From the NCBI GenBank assembly GCA_964434865.1, contig CAYSWV010000007.1, positions 71,365 to 135,364 on the forward strand: 64,000 bases of DNA, given 5' to 3'. The translations under genes were made by a program, and so were the position numbers. The number at the start of each line of letters is the position of its first letter. Positions within the stretch are counted from its first letter, which is position 1. Source of the DNA: CAYSWV01 sp964434865. GTDB lineage: Bacteria; Cyanobacteriota; Cyanobacteriia; Thermostichales; Thermostichaceae. The notes beneath the pieces are model-generated. The model did no database searches. It was not told the origin of the DNA and saw nothing but the letters and a program-made list of their open reading frames with translations. Below are positions 26,198 to 33,804 of this stretch, piece after piece.

Positions 26198-26737
26198 TCA
26201 GCGCTTCTGTTTCAATTGTTGCATCTCATCTTCAAGTTCTAGTTCTTGGAATTTACGATCGAGATCTTGCCAGGGTTCAGCAGGTTTGGTCCAGCCACTC
26301 CATTGTTCTTTAGCTTGTTGAGTTTTAACTTGCTTAAGTTTTTCCTTGACTTCCTGTCGTTTGACTTGAACTCGACGATAAAGTTCTTCTAGTTGTTGAA
26401 TTCGCTCTTGAGACCCTTTCATTTGGCCCCACAACTGATTGCCTTGGTTTAATAAAGCTGCTTCTCGGTCTTGAGCCCCTTTCGCCAGATCGAGACGGTT
26501 GTGCTGGGTTGCTTTTTCAACGCGATGGTGCCAAGTTTTGATATCTTCTGCAGTTGCTAGAATACTTTGTTTCAACCGCTGTTCCTCAGCCCGACTTTCA
26601 GCCATGAGTCGAACCGTATCAGCCTCTTGTTGACGTAACTGTTCATCTAAGGCTTGTAACTCTAGATCTGGATGAGCTTTGAGGAACTCTTCCAATCGAC
26701 TCTCGAGAAAACGGCTGAGATCTTCAAATAAACCCAT
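26198..26737 (-). CDS. Coiled-coil protein of the cyanobacterial TIGR04376 family
   Basis: This is a 179-residue protein, almost entirely charged and helical, with long coiled-coil stretches (about 20-140). It begins M-G-L-F-E-D-L-S-R-F-L-E-S-R-L-E-E-F-L, which I recall as the conserved start of the uncharacterised cyanobacterial TIGR04376 family. The overall look resembles PspA/Vipp1-type proteins, but I cannot show homology. It has no membrane segment, and the function is unknown. It is divergent from the CyanoP-like gene. Confidence 0.7.
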   Translation of the reverse strand: MGLFEDLSRFLESRLEEFLKAHPDLELQALDEQLRQQEADTVRLMAESRAEEQRLKQSILATAEDIKTWHHRVEKATQHNRLDLAKGAQDREAALLNQGNQLWGQMKGSQERIQQLEELYRRVQVKRQEVKEKLKQVKTQQAKEQWSGWTKPAEPWQDLDRKFQELELEDEMQQLKQKR

Positions 26738-26946
26738 ATCACCCTAACAACTATTATCATCCTAACAGGAACCTACAAGCACCCACCTGAGCCTACTTGA
26801 GATTATATCAGACTGAGATGGGTTTGAAGCTGAGTATAAGGCCTGAATACTGACTTGGGATGAATGAGTTATTTTCGCCTTTTCATTGACAGATAGTGTC
26901 AAAATAGAGAGCAATAAACCTGATTTGACCCTAGTTGAGGTTGAGC

Positions 26947-27522
26947 ATGATCGCTCTCATTCCCCCGTTCCATCTTCCCCGTTCTCGTTATATTGTGATT
27001 GTGATGATACTTTTGAGCCTGGTATTGAGTGGGTGTATCAGTGGTGTGAGTCTCAGAGACTACAGCGATCCCAGTGGCTTGTTTTCCTTTTCCTACCCCA
27101 ACGGCATGTTTCCTGTGGATTTGGGTCCATCTCAAGGCCCGACTAAATTATTATTCCGAGATCTTGTTCAAGAAACTGAAAATGTCAATCTCATGATCTC
27201 TCCTTATGATCAGGTTGACCGCATTGAAGAGGTGGGATCACCTGTCGAAGTGGGCCAGCGAGTCGCTGATAAGATTATTGCCCCAGCGGGTTCAGGCCGT
27301 AGTGCTACCTTACTCAATGCCGGTGCTCTAACCGCTTCTGAGCACACCTACTACATTTTGGAGTATGGCACCCAAGTTGGATCACAAAATCGTCATGATA
27401 TGGTCACCGTTACGATTAATCGTCACGAGCTCTATACGCTAACCGCCTCAACGCTGGAGCGACGCTGGCCACAGCTCAAAGATACGTTTTATGCGGTGGC
27501 TCAATCATTCCGTGTAGCTTGA
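26947..27522 (+). CDS. CyanoP-like (PsbP-family) thylakoid lipoprotein
   Basis: This is a 191-residue protein. The N-terminus has a hydrophobic core followed by the lipobox L-V-L-S-G-C, so it should be lipid-anchored on the lumenal side. The mature part (Y-S-D-P-S-G-L-F-S-F-S-Y-P near the start, A-Q-S-F-R-V at the end) follows the PsbP fold. CyanoP is an accessory lumenal subunit that assists early photosystem II assembly. I chose ATG 26947 because GAGG lies six bases upstream. Upstream TTG codons are unlikely. PsbP-like paralogues exist, so the exact member is inferred. Confidence 0.8.
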   Translation: MIALIPPFHLPRSRYIVIVMILLSLVLSGCISGVSLRDYSDPSGLFSFSYPNGMFPVDLGPSQGPTKLLFRDLVQETENVNLMISPYDQVDRIEEVGSPVEVGQRVADKIIAPAGSGRSATLLNAGALTASEHTYYILEYGTQVGSQNRHDMVTVTINRHELYTLTASTLERRWPQLKDTFYAVAQSFRVA

Positions 27523-27664
27523 ATCTCAACAACAAGTAGCTTGTGATCCCTATCATTGCCACTTGCTAATCTAGAAGAGAATATCAACTCATCGAAGGGG
27601 TAAATCAGGCTTGAAATTGGCCTAACCTAGCCGTAAAACCTAGATGACTCTATGGAGTTAATGG

Positions 27665-28501
27665 ATGAGATCCACCCCGTCCTATGATATGTCAGGTCAC
27701 CAGTCTAGCTCAGTGTATCTGGTGCAGCTGTCCGATCTTCATCTATTTACGGATGCTCATCAGTCGTTGTTAGGCGTTGTGACAGAACAAACTTTTCAAT
27801 CTGTGCTACAAGCGACACTATCTTTAGCTCCAGCGCCTGACGCCATTGTGCTGACTGGAGATCTCTCACAAGATGGCAGTGCTGCTGCTTATAAACGCTT
27901 GAAACACTATATGAACCAGACACAAATTGATACGTATTGGCTAGCAGGTAATCATGATCGCTGGCAACCCCTGAGTGTTGAGTTACAAGGCCATTGTATC
28001 TTTCAAGACAAACAGTTTAGCCGCGGATCATGGACTGTTATTTTGATTAGCACTTTATTAGAAGGTCAGGAGAGTGGACACCTCTCAGAGGATAGCCTGC
28101 AATTTCTCTATCAAAGTTTGACAGTGGCAGCCCAGCAACAGCAGTATGTTCTGGTGAGCTTACATCACCCGCCATTTTTAGTGCAATCTAGCTGGTTAGA
28201 TCAAAGTACCTTACAAGCTCCTGAGCGATTATTTGAGATTTTAGACCAATTTCCCAATGTGCGTCTTGTGATCTTTGGTCATATTCACCAGGATTTTCAA
28301 AGATATCGCCATGGTGTAGCCTATTTAGGTTGCCCCTCCACTTGTATTCAATTTAAGCCCATGAGCCATCAGTTTGAATTAGAGAGACTCCCCCCCGCTT
28401 ACCGCCAACTCTGGTTACATAACGATGGCACGTTTTCAACCCAGATTGCCCGAGTCCCTGCAGGTTTTCAAGAACCCGATCTCCATTATTCAGGCTACTA
28501 A
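27665..28501 (+). CDS. cpdA: CpdA/Icc-like calcineurin-type phosphodiesterase
   Basis: This is a 278-residue metallophosphoesterase. All five metal-ligand blocks are visible: V-Q-L-S-D-L-H-L, V-L-T-G-D-L-S-Q-D-G-S, L-A-G-N-H-D-R, S-L-H-H-P-P and F-G-H-I-H-Q-D. The G-D-L-S-x-D and G-C-P-S-T-C-I-Q-F segments are those of class III cyclic-nucleotide phosphodiesterases (CpdA), so cAMP hydrolysis is likely. cAMP controls motility in several cyanobacteria, which fits the chemosensory genes nearby. The first 15 residues or so are extra relative to the family. Confidence 0.82.
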   Translation: MRSTPSYDMSGHQSSSVYLVQLSDLHLFTDAHQSLLGVVTEQTFQSVLQATLSLAPAPDAIVLTGDLSQDGSAAAYKRLKHYMNQTQIDTYWLAGNHDRWQPLSVELQGHCIFQDKQFSRGSWTVILISTLLEGQESGHLSEDSLQFLYQSLTVAAQQQQYVLVSLHHPPFLVQSSWLDQSTLQAPERLFEILDQFPNVRLVIFGHIHQDFQRYRHGVAYLGCPSTCIQFKPMSHQFELERLPPAYRQLWLHNDGTFSTQIARVPAGFQEPDLHYSGY

Positions 28502-28628
28502 TCTGGATCTGATCAGCCATCTAAATGCTTTTCCGGTAGCATAAAAGTCTTATAGAATCAGCTATTGGTTATCACGGATTGGTTGATCTGAGCGATCCCG
28601 ACTATCAGTATTCACTAGGTCTGAAACT

Positions 28629-28985
28629 ATGTATATTTCTGTCGATAGTTTACCCCCTGATTTGTCTCAAATTGTCGAATTGCTTCAGAAGGCTGTACAT
28701 CTTCGAGAAGGTCATTGCCTGGAGCTACTGCAAGTATTACGTGTACTTGAAGATATGCATCGCTCGATTTTAGATCGGGAATTTCAAGCAGCACTGCCCG
28801 ATACTCGTCAAGATTTGTATCAGCTGCTGCAAGATATTGAGGAAGCTGGCAAATGGCCTTACATTCCCCGTATGCACCTGCGTTTGTTGCTTCGCAAACT
28901 TGAATATGCCGAAACCCCTGATCTAGATCCTAATGTCAAGGATCCCGATTCTGGCTTGGACTACCAAGATCTCGATGCTGATTAG
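28629..28985 (+). CDS. Conserved-looking small protein, unknown
   Basis: This is a 118-residue soluble, helical, acidic protein with a D-rich tail (D-P-N-V-K-D-P-D-S-G-L-D). I do not recognise it. It has a consistent coding look and sits between cpdA and a YrdC-fold gene, 60 bp before the latter on the same strand, so the two may be co-transcribed. No catalytic or metal motif is visible. Confidence 0.6.
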   Translation: MYISVDSLPPDLSQIVELLQKAVHLREGHCLELLQVLRVLEDMHRSILDREFQAALPDTRQDLYQLLQDIEEAGKWPYIPRMHLRLLLRKLEYAETPDLDPNVKDPDSGLDYQDLDAD

Positions 28986-29044
28986 ACCTACACTAAAAGT
29001 ATGGGTACCCTGCCCCCTTCTCACCCAATTCAGATAGATAGCTT

Positions 29045-29701
29045 ATGGCTGTAACCTATCAGTTAAATTCAACCTATCCTCAGCCTCATCAAATCAACAA
29101 AATTGTTGCTCAATTAAGGCAAGGAGCTTTGATGCTCTACCCTACAGACACGGTTTACGCAATTGGGTGCGATGTGATGAACAAAAAGGCGGTGGAGCGG
29201 GTGAGACAGCTGAAACGTCTTTCCAATGAGAAACCCTTAACGTTTTTATGTCCTTCGCTAGCGACTATTGCGACCTATGCTTTTGTTAGTGACAGCTCCT
29301 ATCGCTTGATGCGACGCTTAGTTCCAGGACCCTATACTTTTCTCTTACCAGCAACCAAACTCGTGCCTAAACTGGCTCAAAATCCTAAACGCAAAACAGC
29401 TGGGATTCGAGTTCCTGATCATCCCCTGTGTCAAGCCTTGCTGCAAGTCCTCGATAACCCCATTGTCTCCACATCGGCCAAGGTAGGAGGTGAACCTGTC
29501 AACCCATTAGGGCTGTCCACCGACCCTATTGAAAGCTTAGAAAAACAGATTGATCTGATTATTGATGATCATCAACCTTTACGCACGACCGTATCAACAG
29601 TGCTGGATATGACCGGATCGGAGCCGATTATTGTTCGTAAAGGATTAGGTTACGAGGCTGTGGCCCACTTAGCTCTAGCTACTGATCTAGAGTTGGATTG
29701 A
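29045..29701 (+). CDS. YrdC/Sua5/YciO-family protein
   Basis: This 218-residue protein has the YrdC fold. It shows Y-P-T-D-T-V-Y-A-I-G-C-D, K-R-L-S-N-E-K-P-L-T-F-L-C, M-R-R-L-V-P-G-P-Y-T-F-L-L and I-V-S-T-S-A-K. Members form threonylcarbamoyl-AMP for tRNA t6A (TsaC/Sua5) or belong to the less understood YciO branch. The R-L-S-N-E-K-P-L-T-F-L-C form and absence of a Sua5 C-terminal domain suggest YciO. The start at ATG 29045 is the family position. Confidence 0.82.
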   Translation: MAVTYQLNSTYPQPHQINKIVAQLRQGALMLYPTDTVYAIGCDVMNKKAVERVRQLKRLSNEKPLTFLCPSLATIATYAFVSDSSYRLMRRLVPGPYTFLLPATKLVPKLAQNPKRKTAGIRVPDHPLCQALLQVLDNPIVSTSAKVGGEPVNPLGLSTDPIESLEKQIDLIIDDHQPLRTTVSTVLDMTGSEPIIVRKGLGYEAVAHLALATDLELD

Positions 29702-29783
29702 TGGCATGCTTCATACATATACATATTCAACAGCCAAGCCAACAATAAAAGATTAGAGTTAGACAGGCACTGAGAGGAAAGCT

Positions 29784-30146
29784 ATGGTTGCTGTGGCCCA
29801 AGTGAGTTTATTGATCTATGCGGTGCTACTGGTTGTTGGGGGTCTAGTTGGCTATATCCAAGCTCAGAGTAAAGTCTCTTTGATTGCAGGTCTGGGGAGT
29901 GGGATGGTTGCTAGTATCATCTATGGAATAACTTTATCCCAACCTGCTATCGGATTCAGTCTAGGTGCGATCTTGGGTCTGATTCTGACTGGGGTTTTCA
30001 TCATGCGATTTCGAAAGACACAAACCTTTATGCCAGCTGGTTTCCTCTCAATTCTTAGCGTTGCCATAACTGTCCTTTCAGGTTTGGCTCTAATTATTGC
30101 AGCCCACACTTCTAGGGTTGTAAGGGCCGCGACTGGTGATCTCTAG
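29784..30146 (+). CDS. TMEM14/UPF0136-family small membrane protein
   Basis: This is a 120-residue protein with four hydrophobic segments. Gly-rich helices (G-G-L-V-G-Y-I-Q-A-Q-S-K-V-S-L-I-A-G) and R-F-R-K-T-Q-T-F-M-P-A-G match the TMEM14 family, which includes the chloroplast fatty-acid exporter FAX1 in plants. A role in lipid or fatty-acid export is possible by family but not shown. GAGGAAA lies before ATG 29784. Confidence 0.78.
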   Translation: MVAVAQVSLLIYAVLLVVGGLVGYIQAQSKVSLIAGLGSGMVASIIYGITLSQPAIGFSLGAILGLILTGVFIMRFRKTQTFMPAGFLSILSVAITVLSGLALIIAAHTSRVVRAATGDL

Positions 30147-30182
30147 ACTTTAGGCTGAAAGAGTTGATTTCAAAGGTGTTTT

Positions 30183-30419
30183 ATGCTTCAAGTTATCTGC
30201 ATGAGTATTGCCTGGAGCTTAATCCTAGTTGTAGTGGTTGAAATCAGTGCAGTGGCTTGGCGAAGTTGGATGGTGGCTCGAGCTATGCACCGAATTCCCT
30301 GTTGGTCATGCCAATACTATTCTGGTGATCCCCATTTGAAGTGTACTGTCCATCCTGCTAAAGCCACAACAACCTCAGCAATCGGCTGCCAGGATTTTGA
30401 TCGATTGCCTTCTGGCTAA
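30183..30419 (+). CDS. Small membrane-anchored four-cysteine protein
   Basis: This is a 78-residue protein with an N-terminal membrane segment (about 5-26) and a short soluble domain: I-P-C-W-S-C-Q-Y-Y, then L-K-C-T-V-H-P and I-G-C-Q-D-F. Four cysteines and one histidine in this arrangement could bind zinc. I have seen similar short proteins in cyanobacteria but know no function. It lies 36 bp after the TMEM14-like gene and may share its transcript. Confidence 0.65.
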   Translation: MLQVICMSIAWSLILVVVVEISAVAWRSWMVARAMHRIPCWSCQYYSGDPHLKCTVHPAKATTTSAIGCQDFDRLPSG

Positions 30420-30554
30420 TGACTTGATTTTATTCAATTTTTCTGTCTGTATTGAAACTCCTTAGATTCCAGCTGGATGAACTCGCGCCGACTATGACAT
30501 GGATCTAGCAATGTTGTATCTTTAAGGGGTATACCTAACCACTCGAATCGGATC

Positions 30555-30920
30555 ATGAAAACTATCCTCATTGTTGAAGATAGGCAAGCCGAACAACAGA
30601 TTGCAGCCAATCTGCTCAAACAAGCTGGATTTCAGGTTAGTATTTGTGATTCTGCAGAAGAGGCTTGGACCTGGTTACTGTCTAATCTATTACCTGATCT
30701 TATCTTGCTTGATATTGTCATGCCAGGTCTGAGCGGCCTTGAGCTTTGTCGTATGATCCGAACTCATGAGGCATTAGCTTCAGTTCCGATAGTCTTTTGC
30801 AGCTCTAAACGTGAAGAGTTTGATAAGTTTTGGGCTCTTCGACAAGGTGGGAATGCTTACATTGCCAAACCCTATGCGCCCAAGGATTTACTGGAGGTTG
30901 TCAAGCAGCATCTGAAATAA
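30555..30920 (+). CDS. CheY-like response regulator (PixH/PilH type)
   Basis: This is a 121-residue single-domain receiver. It has L-I-V-E-D-R, phospho-acceptor Asp in L-I-L-L-D-I-V-M-P-G, the Ser switch in V-F-C-S-S-K and A-K-P-Y. The C-S-S-K-R-E-E-F-D-K-F-W block is nearly shared with the two CheY genes at 60222 and 60590. It is the first gene of the CheY-MCP-CheA set and is probably the phosphate acceptor for the CheA at 33805. Confidence 0.88.
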   Translation: MKTILIVEDRQAEQQIAANLLKQAGFQVSICDSAEEAWTWLLSNLLPDLILLDIVMPGLSGLELCRMIRTHEALASVPIVFCSSKREEFDKFWALRQGGNAYIAKPYAPKDLLEVVKQHLK

Positions 30921-31099
30921 GTGTGATCTGAAATACAATGCTAGGTGAATATTGGACTGATTTGCTTAAAATACCTCGAAGATGATCTCAGGACAAGGGT
31001 ATAGTGTTAGTGGTTTTAAGGATAACGTAGTGGACATTGTGTTCCGACTGAGGTCTGGATTAGTCATTTTGCCCAGCATTAGCTTTAAGGATCCTGCTT

Positions 31100-33802
31100 A
31101 TGTTAGACAAAACATCGCGCACTGATGAACAGACAGCTAATGGGGCTGACTCCACCACAGTCAATAACTCAGGGGTCAATAACTCAGGGGTCAATAACTT
31201 AGGTCCGGTCTCAAGTGGTTCCCCTGATACGAGCCTCATGAATCAGATCTTAGAAGCCACAGAAGCTGAGCAAGCTGGGGACGTCATTACAGCCCGACGG
31301 TTATATCAAGAGGTTATTGCAGCCGATTCCTCAGGGACATTTGGGTTAATGGCTCAACAAGCTCTCGAAGCCATGCAGGGGGATACCGATGAGCAAACTG
31401 AAGTTATAGTCGCTCCGGTCGTAGGGCCTTCAATACCGAAAGTCTCCTGGTGGCAATCACTTAAATTACGGGGCAAGTTAACAGCTATTACGACGGGTGT
31501 AGCTGCATTAGCCATTGTGGCCTTGACTGTTGTCAATACGCTGTTAAGTCGACAAGAGCAAATCCAGGCTTTTGATGAAGAGATCCGGCAAACAGCAGTT
31601 GCCTTTGAAGAAGAATATGTTTTCTGGATCAGTTCAGAAAGTGTTCCACAAGCAGCCTCTTTAGCTCGTCTCATTCAAAATGAAGATATTGATCTGAGCA
31701 ACTCTGACTCTGTACGGGCCAACCGCCTTTACCTCAATAGTGTCTTGTTCGATGCGTTTGGGGCCTTTGATGAAGAATCTCCAGAACTGACAAAAAGCTT
31801 TCGAGTTATTTTAAATCGTGAGGGTCGGACTTTAGTCCAGTTTGCGCAGTTGTATGCAGAAGACTTCAGCGTTTACCCCCCATTACCCATTGTAGGTGAA
31901 ACGAATACGGAGTATAGAACCGTTTCTCAACCTGCAGGATCTGAGATTAGTGATCTTGCTATTGTTGAAGCTGTCTTTGAAACTGAAGAGCCTTTAACCA
32001 GTGTTGAACTTTTCCCATTGGAGACATTACAACGGTTGGGCCTTGCCCCTCAAGCTGCTGTTGAAATTCGTCCTGAAGCTTTAGAGCCAAGTCAACCGCC
32101 TGGGACTAAAGTTGAAAACGGCTTGGTCAGTATGGCCATTCATCCTGTCACTGTCACGGGTGGTGAGGTGGTCGGTGCTGTTATGGTTGGGAGCTTAATG
32201 AGTCGCAGCCATGCTCTAACCGATAATTTTTTGGAGATTTATCAGATTCCCATCGTTTCGATCTTTACAGACGATATTTTAGTAAGTACTACCCAACCCT
32301 ACTCGGATGGGACTCGAGCAATTGGGACTCGCATGCCACCGGAAGCAGCTACAGCTCTCTTTCAAAATAATCAAGCAGAATATATTGACACACTTCGCAT
32401 TAATAATGAAGACGTTCGTATGCTCTTCAAGCCGCTGCGCAATTTTCAAGATACTATCGTTGGGGCTATTGCTGTGGGGGAACGGCGAGCAGAACTCCAG
32501 GCCAGCCTTTTCAGACAGATTGCGATTAATAGTGTTGTGGGCTTAGGTTTGTTGGTTCTGGTGGCTTTGATCTCGATTAGAGTGGCTGAAATCTTGGCCC
32601 GTCCTATCCGTGATCTGGCTAATCTTGCTCAACAGATTGGTCGAGGAGACTATAGTGCCATCCAATTTGATAATCGACAAGATGAAATTGGGACCTTGGC
32701 TATTGAAATGAACCAGATGTCAACCGCTATTCAATCCAGCCTAGATGAGATCCGTCGCCAAGAAGAATATCGCCGTCAAGATGCCGAAGAACAACGCCAC
32801 GCTAAAGAAGAGCTACAACAAGGTGTGATTAACCTACTGCTTGATATTGAGGGAGCTCGCCAGGGTGATCTAACTGTTCGAGCCCCGATTACCGATGGTG
32901 CTGTGGGATCCATTGCTGATGCTTTCAATACCACCATTGATAGTCTCCGACAACTGGTTATCCAAGTTCAGGAGGTTACCGCTCAAGTGAACAATCTAGC
33001 TCAGCATGGAACTGAATCTGTTCAAACCCTCTCATCAGTAGCCCTAGAACAATCAGAAGAAATTGCAGGAGCCTTGACAGCTGTTGATACAGTCGATCGT
33101 TCTATTCAGCAGGTGGCGCAATCTGCCAAAGAAGCTGCTTTCATTGCTCAAAAAGCTGCTATGGATGCTCAGGTTGGTGATCAATCGATGGAAACAGCAG
33201 CCTCTAATATGGAAAAAGTACGCAAGACGGTGTTGGATACTTCCTTTAAAGTTGAGCAATTGACTCAGTCATCCCAAGAAATTGTCAAGATTGCCTCTAT
33301 TATCTCAGGCATTTCTGAAAAAACTCACCTCTTGGCTTTCAATGCCTCCGTAGAAGCTATGCGAGCTGGAGAACACGGGCAAGGGTTTCGAGTCGTAGCC
33401 GATGAGGTCCGTCGGTTAGCTCAGCAGGTGACTGAAGCAACCAAATCTATTGAACAACTGGCTAACACGATTCAGGTGGAATCCACAGATGTCCAACAGG
33501 CTATGGCAGAAAGTACAACACAGGTGACAGAAGGGAGTAAACTGGCCAGCCAAGTGCAGCTAACCTTACAGGATCTGGCCACAGTCAGCCAACAGATTGA
33601 TCGCTATCTCCAAACGATTTCAGGCAGTACTATTGATCAATCTGCCAAATCACGAGAATTAAGTCATACTATGCAACAGGTAGTAACAACCGCTCAAGAG
33701 ACTGCCCAAGATGCCCAGGTGGTTGCCACCTCTTTGCAAAGCTTAGTGCTAGAAGTTCAGAATCTGTATCAGTCCATGTCCCGATTCCGCTTAGAGTCCT
33801 AG
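31100..33802 (+). CDS. Methyl-accepting chemotaxis protein (transmembrane receptor)
   Basis: This is a 900-residue receptor. The N-terminal 110 residues are cytoplasmic and contain a tandem-repeated linker (V-N-N-S-G three times) plus a TPR-like helix pair. TM1 is about 127-149. A large external sensor domain follows, then TM2 (about 473-497), a HAMP domain, a second HAMP-like segment and the signalling hairpin with A-F-N-A-S-V-E-A-M-R-A-G-E-H-G-Q-G-F and V-V-A-D-E-V-R-R-L-A. The usual A-A-R-A-G is A-M-R-A-G here. Its stop is two bases before the CheA start, so the genes are co-translated. Confidence 0.9.
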   Translation: MLDKTSRTDEQTANGADSTTVNNSGVNNSGVNNLGPVSSGSPDTSLMNQILEATEAEQAGDVITARRLYQEVIAADSSGTFGLMAQQALEAMQGDTDEQTEVIVAPVVGPSIPKVSWWQSLKLRGKLTAITTGVAALAIVALTVVNTLLSRQEQIQAFDEEIRQTAVAFEEEYVFWISSESVPQAASLARLIQNEDIDLSNSDSVRANRLYLNSVLFDAFGAFDEESPELTKSFRVILNREGRTLVQFAQLYAEDFSVYPPLPIVGETNTEYRTVSQPAGSEISDLAIVEAVFETEEPLTSVELFPLETLQRLGLAPQAAVEIRPEALEPSQPPGTKVENGLVSMAIHPVTVTGGEVVGAVMVGSLMSRSHALTDNFLEIYQIPIVSIFTDDILVSTTQPYSDGTRAIGTRMPPEAATALFQNNQAEYIDTLRINNEDVRMLFKPLRNFQDTIVGAIAVGERRAELQASLFRQIAINSVVGLGLLVLVALISIRVAEILARPIRDLANLAQQIGRGDYSAIQFDNRQDEIGTLAIEMNQMSTAIQSSLDEIRRQEEYRRQDAEEQRHAKEELQQGVINLLLDIEGARQGDLTVRAPITDGAVGSIADAFNTTIDSLRQLVIQVQEVTAQVNNLAQHGTESVQTLSSVALEQSEEIAGALTAVDTVDRSIQQVAQSAKEAAFIAQKAAMDAQVGDQSMETAASNMEKVRKTVLDTSFKVEQLTQSSQEIVKIASIISGISEKTHLLAFNASVEAMRAGEHGQGFRVVADEVRRLAQQVTEATKSIEQLANTIQVESTDVQQAMAESTTQVTEGSKLASQVQLTLQDLATVSQQIDRYLQTISGSTIDQSAKSRELSHTMQQVVTTAQETAQDAQVVATSLQSLVLEVQNLYQSMSRFRLES

Positions 33803-33804
33803 CT

